A stretch of DNA of 21,459 bases from contig CBJMMB010000067.1 of assembly GCA_966430775.1 (NCBI GenBank), positions 1 through 21,459 on the forward strand. The letters run 5' to 3'. The position numbers and the translations under genes are program-made. The stretch comes from Dyella_B sp966430775 (GTDB lineage: Bacteria; Pseudomonadota; Gammaproteobacteria; Xanthomonadales; Rhodanobacteraceae). The stretch's first letter is position 1. Each line of letters opens with the position of its first letter. This document shows positions 7,503 through 15,140 of the stretch, piece after piece. The notes beneath the pieces are model-generated. The model worked only from the letters and a program-made list of their open reading frames with translations. It ran no database searches and was not told the origin of the DNA.

Positions 7503-8231
7503 TCAATCCACCAACAGTTGATAACCCATGCCGCGTACACTTTGAATGCGCGCCTGACCATCGGCGCGCCGCCCCAGTTTCTGGCGAATGCTGCTGATAT
7601 GCACGTCGATGCGCCGATCGAAGGAGGCCAGCGGGCGGCCGAACGCCTGCCGCGAAATATCGTCCTTGGCGATCAGCCGGCCAGCGTGGCGGGCCAGCAC
7701 TTCGAGCAACAGAAACTCCGTTCCGGTCAGCTCCAATACCTGGCCTTGCCAACTCGCACGACGGCTGGCCGGCCATAGTTCCAGTTGTCCCGCGCGTATC
7801 GAATCGCTCGCCGTCGTGCCGCTCTGCGCGCTGCCGGTGCGACGCAGGATGGCGCGCAAGCGCGCAACCAGTTCGCCAGGCGTGCAAGGTTTGGGCACGT
7901 AGTCGTCCGCGCCCATGTCCAGGCCGACGATGCGATCGATATTGTCGCCGCGCGCCGTCAACATGATCACGGGCACCTGGCTTTTCGCGCGAATCCTGCG
8001 TAGCGCTTCGATGCCCGACAGGTTCGGCATCATCACGTCCAGCACCACGATGGCGAACTGGCCGCTGAGTGCGCGTTGCACGCCGGTTTCGCCGTCATGG
8101 GCGACCTGCGGAGCGAAGCCTTCATGCTCAAGATACTGGGCGAGCATGGAGGTGAGCTCGACGTCGTCGTCGACCAGCAACACGGGCGTTGCAGGTGCGG
8201 CTGTCGGGGAGTGCGGGAAGTGATCCGTCAT
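7503..8231 (-). CDS. OmpR/CpxR-family response regulator
   Basis: The 242-aa product has a receiver domain (about 16-130): VLLVDDD acidic pocket, phospho-acceptor Asp65 in VVLDVMMP, Thr92 in MLTAR and Lys114 in YVPKP. A winged-helix DNA-binding domain follows (about 150-240) with LTGTEFLLLEVLARHAGRL and FDRRIDVHISSIRQKLG ... VRGMGYQL, the OmpR/PhoB type. The ELT, FDRRIDVHIS and RGxGY features and the paired kinase fit CpxR-like regulators. ATG 8231 is chosen although the open frame reaches 8315. The extension would read through a CpxR-type box, and the shorter start places the receiver about 16 residues in. It heads the operon with the kinase, and the box at 8283-8297 lies 51 nt upstream, so autoregulation is likely. 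Confidence 0.92.
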   Translation of the reverse strand: MTDHFPHSPTAAPATPVLLVDDDVELTSMLAQYLEHEGFAPQVAHDGETGVQRALSGQFAIVVLDVMMPNLSGIEALRRIRAKSQVPVIMLTARGDNIDRIVGLDMGADDYVPKPCTPGELVARLRAILRRTGSAQSGTTASDSIRAGQLELWPASRRASWQGQVLELTGTEFLLLEVLARHAGRLIAKDDISRQAFGRPLASFDRRIDVHISSIRQKLGRRADGQARIQSVRGMGYQLLVD

Positions 8232-8282
8232 GCCGCGAGTATGGGCCAATACAAACGCCTGCGACAGCTTTCCCCAAGCGGT

Positions 8283-8297
8283 TTTACCCAGCTTTAC
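8283..8297. promoter_or_regulatory. CpxR-type binding box between two-component operon and efflux operon
   Basis: The + strand reads TTTAC-CCAGC-TTTAC, which on the - strand is GTAAA-N5-GTAAA. This is an exact match to the published CpxR consensus, two direct pentamers with 5-nt spacing. It lies 51 nt upstream of the response-regulator start and 120 nt upstream of the outer-membrane-factor start, in the only intergenic space these divergent operons share. The match is seen directly; binding and direction of control are inferred. Confidence 0.7.
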
Positions 8298-8417
8298 GCT
8301 CGATAACGGCGGCAAACGCCCCGTTTTCTAGCATGCATGTCCGGGCCGCAGTACCGGCGGAAACGACATTCGCATGTTGCACATCTCACCTAAGGACGAC
8401 GCGTATTGGAGGCACCC

Positions 8418-9854
8418 ATGAAGGGTTTCGCCATCGCGTTCGTATCCGCCCTGCTCCTTGGCGGCTGCGCACTGCAGCCTGCTTACAAGACACCGCAGGT
8501 GGCGGTCGCCAGCACGTGGCAGGCCCCGCAGCCGCATGACGGCCGCACCGCGGAACTGGTCGACTGGTGGCAGCGCTTTGATGATCCGGCCGTGGCCGAG
8601 CTGATTCGCATCGCCGAAGCGGACAGCCCGTCGCTGGCGCAGGCTGTCGCCTCCATCGATGCGTCGCGTGCTTCACTCGCTTCCAGCAAAGCCTCGCTGT
8701 GGCCTGACCTTACCGGCAGCGCATCGTTGACGCGCGAAAAACAGGTCGTGATCCAGGGCATCAACCAGGCACCCAGCACCCAGCGCAGTGCCAGCCTGGA
8801 CGCGTCATGGGAAATCGATCTGTTCGGCAAGCTGCGCAATAACCGCGATTCGGCGCGGGCGCAACTGCAGGCCAGCATCGACGACTGGCACGATGCGCGC
8901 ATCTCGCTCGCCGCCGAGGTCGCCGACGACTACGTGCAATACCGCGCCTGCCGGCTTTTGCGCAAAGCGTACGAGCAACAGGCGGCCTCTCAGCAGCAGA
9001 CGACCCGTTCCACGCGAGCGGCCTTCAACGCCGGCCTTCGCACCGATGCCGATGTCTATCTGGCCGAAGCGAGCGCAGCCAGCGCATCGTCCACGGCGGT
9101 AGCGCAGGACGTGTTGTGCGAAGAGCTGGTCAAGTCGCTGGTGGAACTTACCGGCGCCGATGAGGCGCGTCTGCGCCGCTTGATCGATGCCGCCGAGCCG
9201 GCGCTGCCCGAACCCCAAAGCTTTACGGTCGACAGCGTACCGGCCGACTTGCTGCGCCAACGTCCCGATCTTGCTTCCGCCGAACGCAACCTTGCATCGG
9301 CCTACGCCAAGGTCGGCGCCGCACGCGCCGATCGCTTGCCGAGTTTCTCGCTCTCCGGCTCGATTTCGACCGCGGCGTCCAACCTTGCTTCCCCCGCCAC
9401 GAGCTGGTCGTTCGGTCCCAGCCTTTCGCTGCCTATCTTTGATGGCGGCGCAAAAAAGGCAGCGGTCGATTCGGCGTTGGCCACGTACCAGAAGCAGCTT
9501 GCCGTCTATCGTGGCGATGTGCGTAGCGCGGTCAAAGAGGTCGAGCAAGCCCTGGTCGATCTGAACGGCGCCGCGCGGCGCGGCGAAGACGCGGCTCGCG
9601 CCGCCGAACAGTACCGGCGCTATGCGCGGGCGATGGAGGCGAGCTGGAGTGCCGGCTTCGACAGCCTCCTGAATCTGGAGGAAGCGCGCCGCTCTGCCAT
9701 CTCCGCCGAAATCACGCTGATCGAATTGCGGCGCGATCGCCTGCGCTACTGGATCCAGCTCTACAAGGCGCTGGGTGGCGGCTGGCAAGCAGACCAATCC
9801 CTGGCGCAAAGCCGTAGCGCTACCCCGCAAGCCTCAGAAGGATCGATGCCTTGA
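8418..9854 (+). CDS. RND efflux outer-membrane factor, NodT/OprM-family lipoprotein
   Basis: The 478-aa product starts MKGFAIAFVSALLLGGC, a signal peptide with lipobox LGGC, so Cys17 is predicted to be lipidated. Two homologous OEP repeats follow (about 50-260 and 265-455). Family motifs include VDWWQRFDDPAV, WEIDLFGKLRN, the second-repeat hallmark PADLLRQRPDLASAERNLASAYAKVGAARADRLPS (split by the repeat boundary), and LPIFDGG. These proteins form the trimeric outer-membrane channel for tripartite pumps. ATG 8418 is preceded by GGAGG (8408-8412) at 5 nt. It is the first gene of the pump operon, before the adaptor; its stop overlaps the adaptor's TTG start. Regulation by the CpxR-type box upstream is likely. 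Confidence 0.93.
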   Translation: MKGFAIAFVSALLLGGCALQPAYKTPQVAVASTWQAPQPHDGRTAELVDWWQRFDDPAVAELIRIAEADSPSLAQAVASIDASRASLASSKASLWPDLTGSASLTREKQVVIQGINQAPSTQRSASLDASWEIDLFGKLRNNRDSARAQLQASIDDWHDARISLAAEVADDYVQYRACRLLRKAYEQQAASQQQTTRSTRAAFNAGLRTDADVYLAEASAASASSTAVAQDVLCEELVKSLVELTGADEARLRRLIDAAEPALPEPQSFTVDSVPADLLRQRPDLASAERNLASAYAKVGAARADRLPSFSLSGSISTAASNLASPATSWSFGPSLSLPIFDGGAKKAAVDSALATYQKQLAVYRGDVRSAVKEVEQALVDLNGAARRGEDAARAAEQYRRYARAMEASWSAGFDSLLNLEEARRSAISAEITLIELRRDRLRYWIQLYKALGGGWQADQSLAQSRSATPQASEGSMP

Positions 9855-10975
9855 ATCGCCCTCGTCGCATCGTTGCCGCACTGGTCGCCATCGCTTTGCT
9901 TGGCGCCGTTGCGCTGATTTTCCACCGGCGCGGAACTCAGCCTGCCGCTGCCACCACACCCGCAGCGCCCACCGTCAACCTTGTCATGCCACAACGCGAA
10001 CGCTGGCCTGTCGTCGTGCGCGCCGACGGCGCCGTGGCCGCGTGGCAGGAAGCCGTGATCGGCGCCGAGGTCGGCAGCCTGCGCATCACTGCGCTGCATG
10101 CCGACGTCGGCAGCGTGGTCAAACGTGGCGACCTGCTCGCCCAGCTCGACGACGATGCCGCGAAGGCGGACGTGCAGAAGCAAGAGGCGGCGGTGTCTCA
10201 GGCGCGTGCCGCGCTGCGCCTGGCCCAGGAGGATCTCGATCGCTCGCGCGTGGTGGCCGAGAGCGGCTCGTTGTCCAAGCAGCAGCGCGATCAGTATGAA
10301 AGCACCGAAATGAGCGACCGCGCTGCGCTGGCCTCTGCCGAAGCGCAGTTGCAGAGCGCACGCATCACCTTGCGGCAAACGCGTGTCGTCGCGGTCGATG
10401 ATGGCATCGTTTCCTCGCGCTCGGCGTTGCTCGGCAATGTCGTGGCGGCGGGCAGCGAGTTGTTCCGCCTGGTGCGGCAATCGCGCGTTGAATGGCAGGG
10501 CGAGGTCGACGCTCAGCAGTTGGCGCTTATCCATGCCGGCCAACGTGCCCGGGTGACCCTGCCCGGCGGCGCGCGTATCGAAGGTACGGTGCGCTTGGCC
10601 GCACCGACGCTGTCGGCCAATACCGGCCGCGCCATCGTTTACGTCAGCTTGCCGAACAACAGCGGTGCGCAGCCCGGCATGTACGCCAGCGGGGTGATCG
10701 AACTGGCCGACACTTCGGCGCTGACGGTGCCGGAGGCGGCGCTGGTGCCGCGCGACGGCCGCGAAGATGTTTACGTGCTCCAGCTCGATGGCAAGACGGT
10801 GGCGCGACGCACAGTCGCGACCGGTCGTCGTCGCGAGGGTCGCGTCGAAGTGACTGCCGGCCTTGAGGAAACCGCACGCGTCGTCGCAAGCGGCGGTGCA
10901 TTCCTTTCCGATGGCGCTGCCGTGACGGTGGTCGACGACACGCCACATGCCACCTCGTCGGAACGCCAGCCATGA
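9851..10975 (+). CDS. RND efflux periplasmic adaptor (membrane-fusion protein)
   Basis: The 374-aa adaptor has an N-terminal membrane anchor (about 7-24) without a lipobox, so it is anchored by the helix. A split lipoyl domain follows (about 65-100 and 172-205; GAEVGSLRITALHADVGSVVKRGDLLAQLDD is its first half), interrupted by an alpha-hairpin coiled coil (about 101-175). Beta-barrel and membrane-proximal domains follow to the C-terminus. It links the inner-membrane pump to the outer-membrane channel. The start is a TTG at 9851 overlapping the upstream TGA (TTGA). It is supported by AAGGA at 9838-9842, 8 nt away, and by the need for the anchor; the next ATG would delete it. The stop overlaps the pump ATG (ATGA), so the three genes are translationally coupled. 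Confidence 0.92.
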   Translation: MNRPRRIVAALVAIALLGAVALIFHRRGTQPAAATTPAAPTVNLVMPQRERWPVVVRADGAVAAWQEAVIGAEVGSLRITALHADVGSVVKRGDLLAQLDDDAAKADVQKQEAAVSQARAALRLAQEDLDRSRVVAESGSLSKQQRDQYESTEMSDRAALASAEAQLQSARITLRQTRVVAVDDGIVSSRSALLGNVVAAGSELFRLVRQSRVEWQGEVDAQQLALIHAGQRARVTLPGGARIEGTVRLAAPTLSANTGRAIVYVSLPNNSGAQPGMYASGVIELADTSALTVPEAALVPRDGREDVYVLQLDGKTVARRTVATGRRREGRVEVTAGLEETARVVASGGAFLSDGAAVTVVDDTPHATSSERQP

Positions 10976-13900
10976 ACTTTTCCTCGTGGTCGATACGCAA
11001 TCCCGTGCCGGCGGTGCTGTGCTTCATTTTGTTGACGGTGCTTGGCCTGATCGGATTCAAGAAACTGCAGATCCAGGATTTTCCGGATATGGATCTGCCG
11101 ACCATCAACATCGCCGCCACGCTGGAAGGCGCAGCCCCTTCGCAACTGGAAACCGAGGTGGCGCGCAAGATCGAGGACAAGCTCACCTCGTTGACGCTGC
11201 TCGACCACGTGACGACGACGATTACCAGCGGCTCGGTCAATATCGCCGTCAGCTTCAAGCTGGAAAAAGACGCGCAAGCCGCGCTCAGCGAAGTACGCAA
11301 CGCCGTCGACAGCGCCCGCGCCGACCTTCCTTCCGAGATGAACGACCCCGTCGTCTCGAAGAACGAGGCCGCCAGTTCGGCGCTCGTCACCTATACCGTC
11401 GAATCCGCAAAACTCGACGAACAGGATCTGTCTTGGTTCGTCGACAACGAACTCACCAAGGCCATGCTCTCCGTCAAAGGTGTTTACTCCGTCAAGCGCG
11501 TGGGCGGTATCGATCGCGAGATCCAGATCGATCTGGACCCTGCCTTGATGGCCGGATTGGGCGTCAGCGCCGAAACGGTGTCCACGCAGCTCAAGGCCGT
11601 GCAGCGTGAACGTTCCGGTGGCCAGGGCGATATCGGCAGCCAGCGGCAGTCGATACGCACCTTGCCTGGCGTGGCGTCCATCGAAGATCTGGCCGCGTTG
11701 AGCATCGCGACCGGCGATGGCCGCACGCTGCGCCTGGACCAGATCGCGCACATCCGCGATGGCGCCGCCGAGCGCACCTCCTATGCGTATCGCGACGGGA
11801 AGCGGGTGATCGGCGTTGAGCTGACGCGCGCCCTGAAGAACTCGGACGTCACCGTGCTGCGCCAGATACGCGCGGCGATGCAGAAGTTCTCGGCCGCGCA
11901 TCCCGAGGTCAGCATTGTCGAAGCCAGCAATACCGTTTCCCACATCGAGGAGAACTACGAAGGATCGATGGAGCTGCTGATCGAAGGTGCGCTGCTGACC
12001 ATCATCGTGGTCTGGTGGTTCCTGCGCGATTGGCGCGCCACCCTGGTGTCGGCAGTCGCCCTGCCCTTGTCGATCATCCCAACCTTCGGCGCGATGTATC
12101 TGGCCGGCTATTCGCTCAATACAATCACGCTGCTGGCCTTGTCGCTGGTGATCGGCATCCTCGTCGACGATGCCATCGTCGAGATCGAGAACATCTCGCG
12201 CCACCTGCGCATGGGCAAGACACCGTATCAGGCGGCGATGGAAGCGGCCGACGAAATCGGCCTGGCGGTGATCGCCACCACGTTCACCCTGGTCGCGGTC
12301 TTTCTTCCTACGGCCTTCATGTCCGGCATCCCGGGGCTGATCTTCCGCCAGTTCGGTATTACCACTTCCGTCGCCGTACTGATGTCCCTGCTGGTTGCGC
12401 GCCTGCTCACGCCCATGATGGCGGCCTATCTGCTCAAGGCGGTCGACGTCGAGGAAAAAGATAGTGCGCTGATGCAGCGCTATCTCGGCTGGGTGCGCAG
12501 CAGTCTCGGTAAACGCGGCCGTACCGTGTTGGTGGCCGGCGTGTTCCTGGTGGGATCGATCAGCCTGGCGCCGCTGCTCAAAACCGCATTCATCCCGGCC
12601 CAAGACAGTGCGCAAACCAGGATAACGCTTGAACTGGCGCCGGGTTCCACCTTGGCGCAAACCGACGCCATGAGCTTGCGCGCGGCGGACTTGCTGCGCG
12701 GCCTGCCCGACGTCAGGCATGTCTTTGTGGCGGTCGGCAGCAGCGGCAGCGGCAACAGCGATCCGAGTGGAGGGAGCAGCGACAACGGTGACATCCGCAA
12801 GTCGACTTTGACGGTCGATCTTGCCCCGCGCAATGAACGCAAGCGCAAGCAGTCGGCGGTCGAGGATGAGATGCGTCACGTCCTTCGCGCGCTGCCCGGT
12901 GTGCGCGTCTCGGTGGGCGGCGGTGGCAACGGCGAAAAGCTCGAGATCGTCCTGGCCGGCAACAATTCGGCGGATATTGAAGCGGCCGCGGCACGGCTGG
13001 AGACGCAATTGCGCGGCTTGCACGGCATCGGCAACGTCAGTTCCAGCGCAGCCCTGCAGCAACCGGAAGTACAATTCCATCCGAACGCCGCGCGTGCTGC
13101 CGCGCTTGGCGTAACCGCCCAGGCGGTGGCCAATGTCTTGCGCACCGGTACTTACGGCGATTATTCCAGCGCGCTGCCCAAGCTCAATCTGCCGGAGCGG
13201 CAGGTCGATCTACGGGTTCGCATCGATCCTGCCCAACGGAACGATCTTGATGCGATTGGCCAGCTACGCGTCGCGGGCGACAAGGACAGCGCCACCATCG
13301 GTTCCCTCGGCGCGCTCAGCATAGGCAGCGGCCCGGCGCAGATCGATCGCATCGATCGCGAGCGCAATATCAAGCTCACCGTGGAGTTGAACGGCCGCGC
13401 ACTGGGCGACGTCAATCGTGAGGCGAACGAGCTGCCCGCGCTCAAGCAGCTTCCTGCGGGCGTGCACACGGTGGAGCAAGGCGAATTGCAGCACATGAGT
13501 GAGTTGTTCAGCAGCTTCGGCCTGGCGATGGCGATCGGCGTGTTCTGCATTTACGCGGTGCTGGTGCTGCTGTTCCACGATTTCCTGCAGCCGGTGACGA
13601 TCCTGTGCGCATTGCCGCTGGCTGTGGGTGGCGCGTTGCTCGCCCTGGTGCTTACCGGCACGAGCTTTTCGTTCCCCGCGGTGATCGGCATGCTGATGCT
13701 GATGGGTATCGTCACCAAGAACTCCATCCTGCTCGTCGAATACACCATCATGGCTCGCCGCGAGCGTGGTCTAGCACGCTGGGACGCCTTGCTCGATGCC
13801 TGCCACAAGCGCGCACGGCCGATCCTGATGACGACCCTGGCCATGGGCGCCGGCATGCTGCCCAACGCGCTGGGCCTGGGCGCCGAACCCAGCTTCCGCC

Positions 13901-14058
13901 AGCCGATGGCAATCGTGGTGATTGGCGGGCTGGTGACGTCAACCCTGCTTAGCCTGCTCGTCATCCCGGTATTTTTCACCTATATCGACGATTTCGAGCA
14001 ATGGCTGCGCCGCCGCTTTTCCTCCCGTCGCGCTACTGCGCTTGCGGAGTCGGCGTGA
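10972..14058 (+). CDS. RND-family inner-membrane multidrug efflux permease (HAE-1/AcrB type)
   Basis: At 1028 aa this is a full-length AcrB-type transporter with 12 expected membrane helices and two large periplasmic loops. It opens with NFSSWSIRNPVPAVLCF and has ATLEGAAPSQLETEVARKIED in the porter domain. The proton-relay residues are in place: Asp399-Asp400 in GILVDDAIVEIEN (TM4) and Lys916 in GIVTKNSILLVEY (TM10). It exports hydrophobic or amphiphilic compounds using proton-motive force; the HAE-1 pattern argues against a metal pump. A Gly/Ser-rich stretch (about 584-603, GSSGSGNSDPSGGSSDNGD) sits in the second periplasmic loop. The ATG overlaps the adaptor stop. The pump stop overlaps the start of the AraC-type regulator (TGATG). 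Substrates are unknown. Confidence 0.95.
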   Translation: MNFSSWSIRNPVPAVLCFILLTVLGLIGFKKLQIQDFPDMDLPTINIAATLEGAAPSQLETEVARKIEDKLTSLTLLDHVTTTITSGSVNIAVSFKLEKDAQAALSEVRNAVDSARADLPSEMNDPVVSKNEAASSALVTYTVESAKLDEQDLSWFVDNELTKAMLSVKGVYSVKRVGGIDREIQIDLDPALMAGLGVSAETVSTQLKAVQRERSGGQGDIGSQRQSIRTLPGVASIEDLAALSIATGDGRTLRLDQIAHIRDGAAERTSYAYRDGKRVIGVELTRALKNSDVTVLRQIRAAMQKFSAAHPEVSIVEASNTVSHIEENYEGSMELLIEGALLTIIVVWWFLRDWRATLVSAVALPLSIIPTFGAMYLAGYSLNTITLLALSLVIGILVDDAIVEIENISRHLRMGKTPYQAAMEAADEIGLAVIATTFTLVAVFLPTAFMSGIPGLIFRQFGITTSVAVLMSLLVARLLTPMMAAYLLKAVDVEEKDSALMQRYLGWVRSSLGKRGRTVLVAGVFLVGSISLAPLLKTAFIPAQDSAQTRITLELAPGSTLAQTDAMSLRAADLLRGLPDVRHVFVAVGSSGSGNSDPSGGSSDNGDIRKSTLTVDLAPRNERKRKQSAVEDEMRHVLRALPGVRVSVGGGGNGEKLEIVLAGNNSADIEAAAARLETQLRGLHGIGNVSSSAALQQPEVQFHPNAARAAALGVTAQAVANVLRTGTYGDYSSALPKLNLPERQVDLRVRIDPAQRNDLDAIGQLRVAGDKDSATIGSLGALSIGSGPAQIDRIDRERNIKLTVELNGRALGDVNREANELPALKQLPAGVHTVEQGELQHMSELFSSFGLAMAIGVFCIYAVLVLLFHDFLQPVTILCALPLAVGGALLALVLTGTSFSFPAVIGMLMLMGIVTKNSILLVEYTIMARRERGLARWDALLDACHKRARPILMTTLAMGAGMLPNALGLGAEPSFRQPMAIVVIGGLVTSTLLSLLVIPVFFTYIDDFEQWLRRRFSSRRATALAESA

Positions 14059-15074
14059 TGAAGCTGGATAAAGGCGACCTCCACGTCGAATACGCCATCG
14101 CCCTGCTGCAGTTGCTCGAAGAACAAGGCATTTCGCGCGAACTGGCTTTGCGTGGCACCGGCATTCAGGTCGACCAGCTCGACAGTGGCGGTCGGCTGAC
14201 TACGCAACAGGATGCATGGCTGCTTGGCAATGCCGTGCGGCTCACCAACGATCCGGGCATCGGCTATCTGATTGGCCTGCACAGCAGGCTCACTTGGCAC
14301 GGCATGCTTGGATACGGGCTCATGAGCTGCGCCACGCTGCGCGATGCGCTCGAACTATGGACGCATTTTCTCGACTTGCGCACGACCACGTTCACCGTGC
14401 GCCTGGTCGAGCAAGAAGGCCTGGCCATGCTGCTGGTGCATGACATGGCGTCACGCACGCCGCTGCGCTTTTGCGCCGTCGACCGCATGATGAGCATGAC
14501 GACGCGCCTATGCGAGCAACTGACCCAACGAGCATTGCCGGAATTGGAGGTATGGCACCCAGGCTCGGAACCATTGCACTATGCCCGCTACCGCAAGCAT
14601 ATGGTTACGTCACGGTTCGAAACCAACCTGAGCCAGATCCGCTTTCCCGCAACGGATCTGGACATTCCTTTGCCGAATGCCAATCCTTCCACGCTGAGCA
14701 GCATCTTCGCCCAATGCGAGCGCGAGCGAGCGCGCCTGCGACGCACCGATGATCTGGTAGCACGCGTGATGGAACTGCTGCAAAGACACGAAGCCAACGG
14801 CTACCCCAGCCTTGATGAAGCCGCGAAGATGCTATGCGTATCCAGCCGGACCTTGAAGCGCAAGCTGCAGAACGCGGGCCTGAATTTTCGTGGGGCGGTT
14901 GATGATGCCCGCAAGGGCGCCGTGCTGCGCGAGGTGCTGAATCCGGCGCTTCGCATGAGCGACATCGCGCTGCATGCGGGCTATAGGGATCCGGCCAGTT
15001 TTACGCGCGCCTTCCTGCGCTGGACGGGCGAATCACCCAGCCACTACCGGAAGCGTTTGCTGGCGGAAAATTGA
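14058..15074 (+). CDS. AraC-family transcriptional regulator (Arabinose_bd-type N-domain), coupled to the pump
   Basis: The 338-aa product has an N-terminal ligand/dimerisation domain of the OruR/ArgR-like 'Arabinose_bd' type (about 20-205, with GYLIGLHSRLTWHGMLGYGLMSCATLRDALEL). A C-terminal double HTH follows (about 235-335) with LDEAAKMLCVSSRTLKRKLQ and the signature IALHAGYRDPASFTRAFLRWTGESPSHYR. ATG 14058 overlaps the pump stop in TGATG, so the regulator is translated with the pump. A longer frame from 14001 would run inside the pump gene with an unrelated N-terminus and is not preferred. Members of this family often respond to small molecules such as fatty acids or opines. Feedback on the pump operon by the pumped compound is a reasonable inference, but no binding site was recognised. 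Confidence 0.92.
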   Translation: MKLDKGDLHVEYAIALLQLLEEQGISRELALRGTGIQVDQLDSGGRLTTQQDAWLLGNAVRLTNDPGIGYLIGLHSRLTWHGMLGYGLMSCATLRDALELWTHFLDLRTTTFTVRLVEQEGLAMLLVHDMASRTPLRFCAVDRMMSMTTRLCEQLTQRALPELEVWHPGSEPLHYARYRKHMVTSRFETNLSQIRFPATDLDIPLPNANPSTLSSIFAQCERERARLRRTDDLVARVMELLQRHEANGYPSLDEAAKMLCVSSRTLKRKLQNAGLNFRGAVDDARKGAVLREVLNPALRMSDIALHAGYRDPASFTRAFLRWTGESPSHYRKRLLAEN

Positions 15075-15140
15075 GCGTGCCATCAGGCGAACCCTTGATG
15101 GAAAAACCTGTCTACCAAAAATGGCCGCAACAGGCGGTGG

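Noticed and set aside
8232..8315. Longer N-terminus for the response regulator
   Set aside because: The extension covers the CpxR-type box and adds residues not expected before a receiver domain.
8308..8328. GGCG-CGCC hairpin followed by CCGTTTTCT, terminator-like
   Set aside because: Only a 4-bp stem and an interrupted T-run, lying in a promoter region; probably chance.
8805..9830. Long antisense frame within the outer-membrane-factor gene
   Set aside because: Shadow of a gene with clear OEP motifs; no ribosome-binding site or recognisable domain.
10771..13080. Very long open frame antisense to the adaptor and pump genes
   Set aside because: The sense strand encodes strongly conserved adaptor and RND sequences. 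The antisense product is low-complexity in Arg, Gln, His and Ala, as expected from GC-rich codon bias.
14001..14057. Longer start for the AraC-type regulator
   Set aside because: It would add residues encoded inside the pump gene in another frame. The TGATG overlap start is the usual coupled arrangement.
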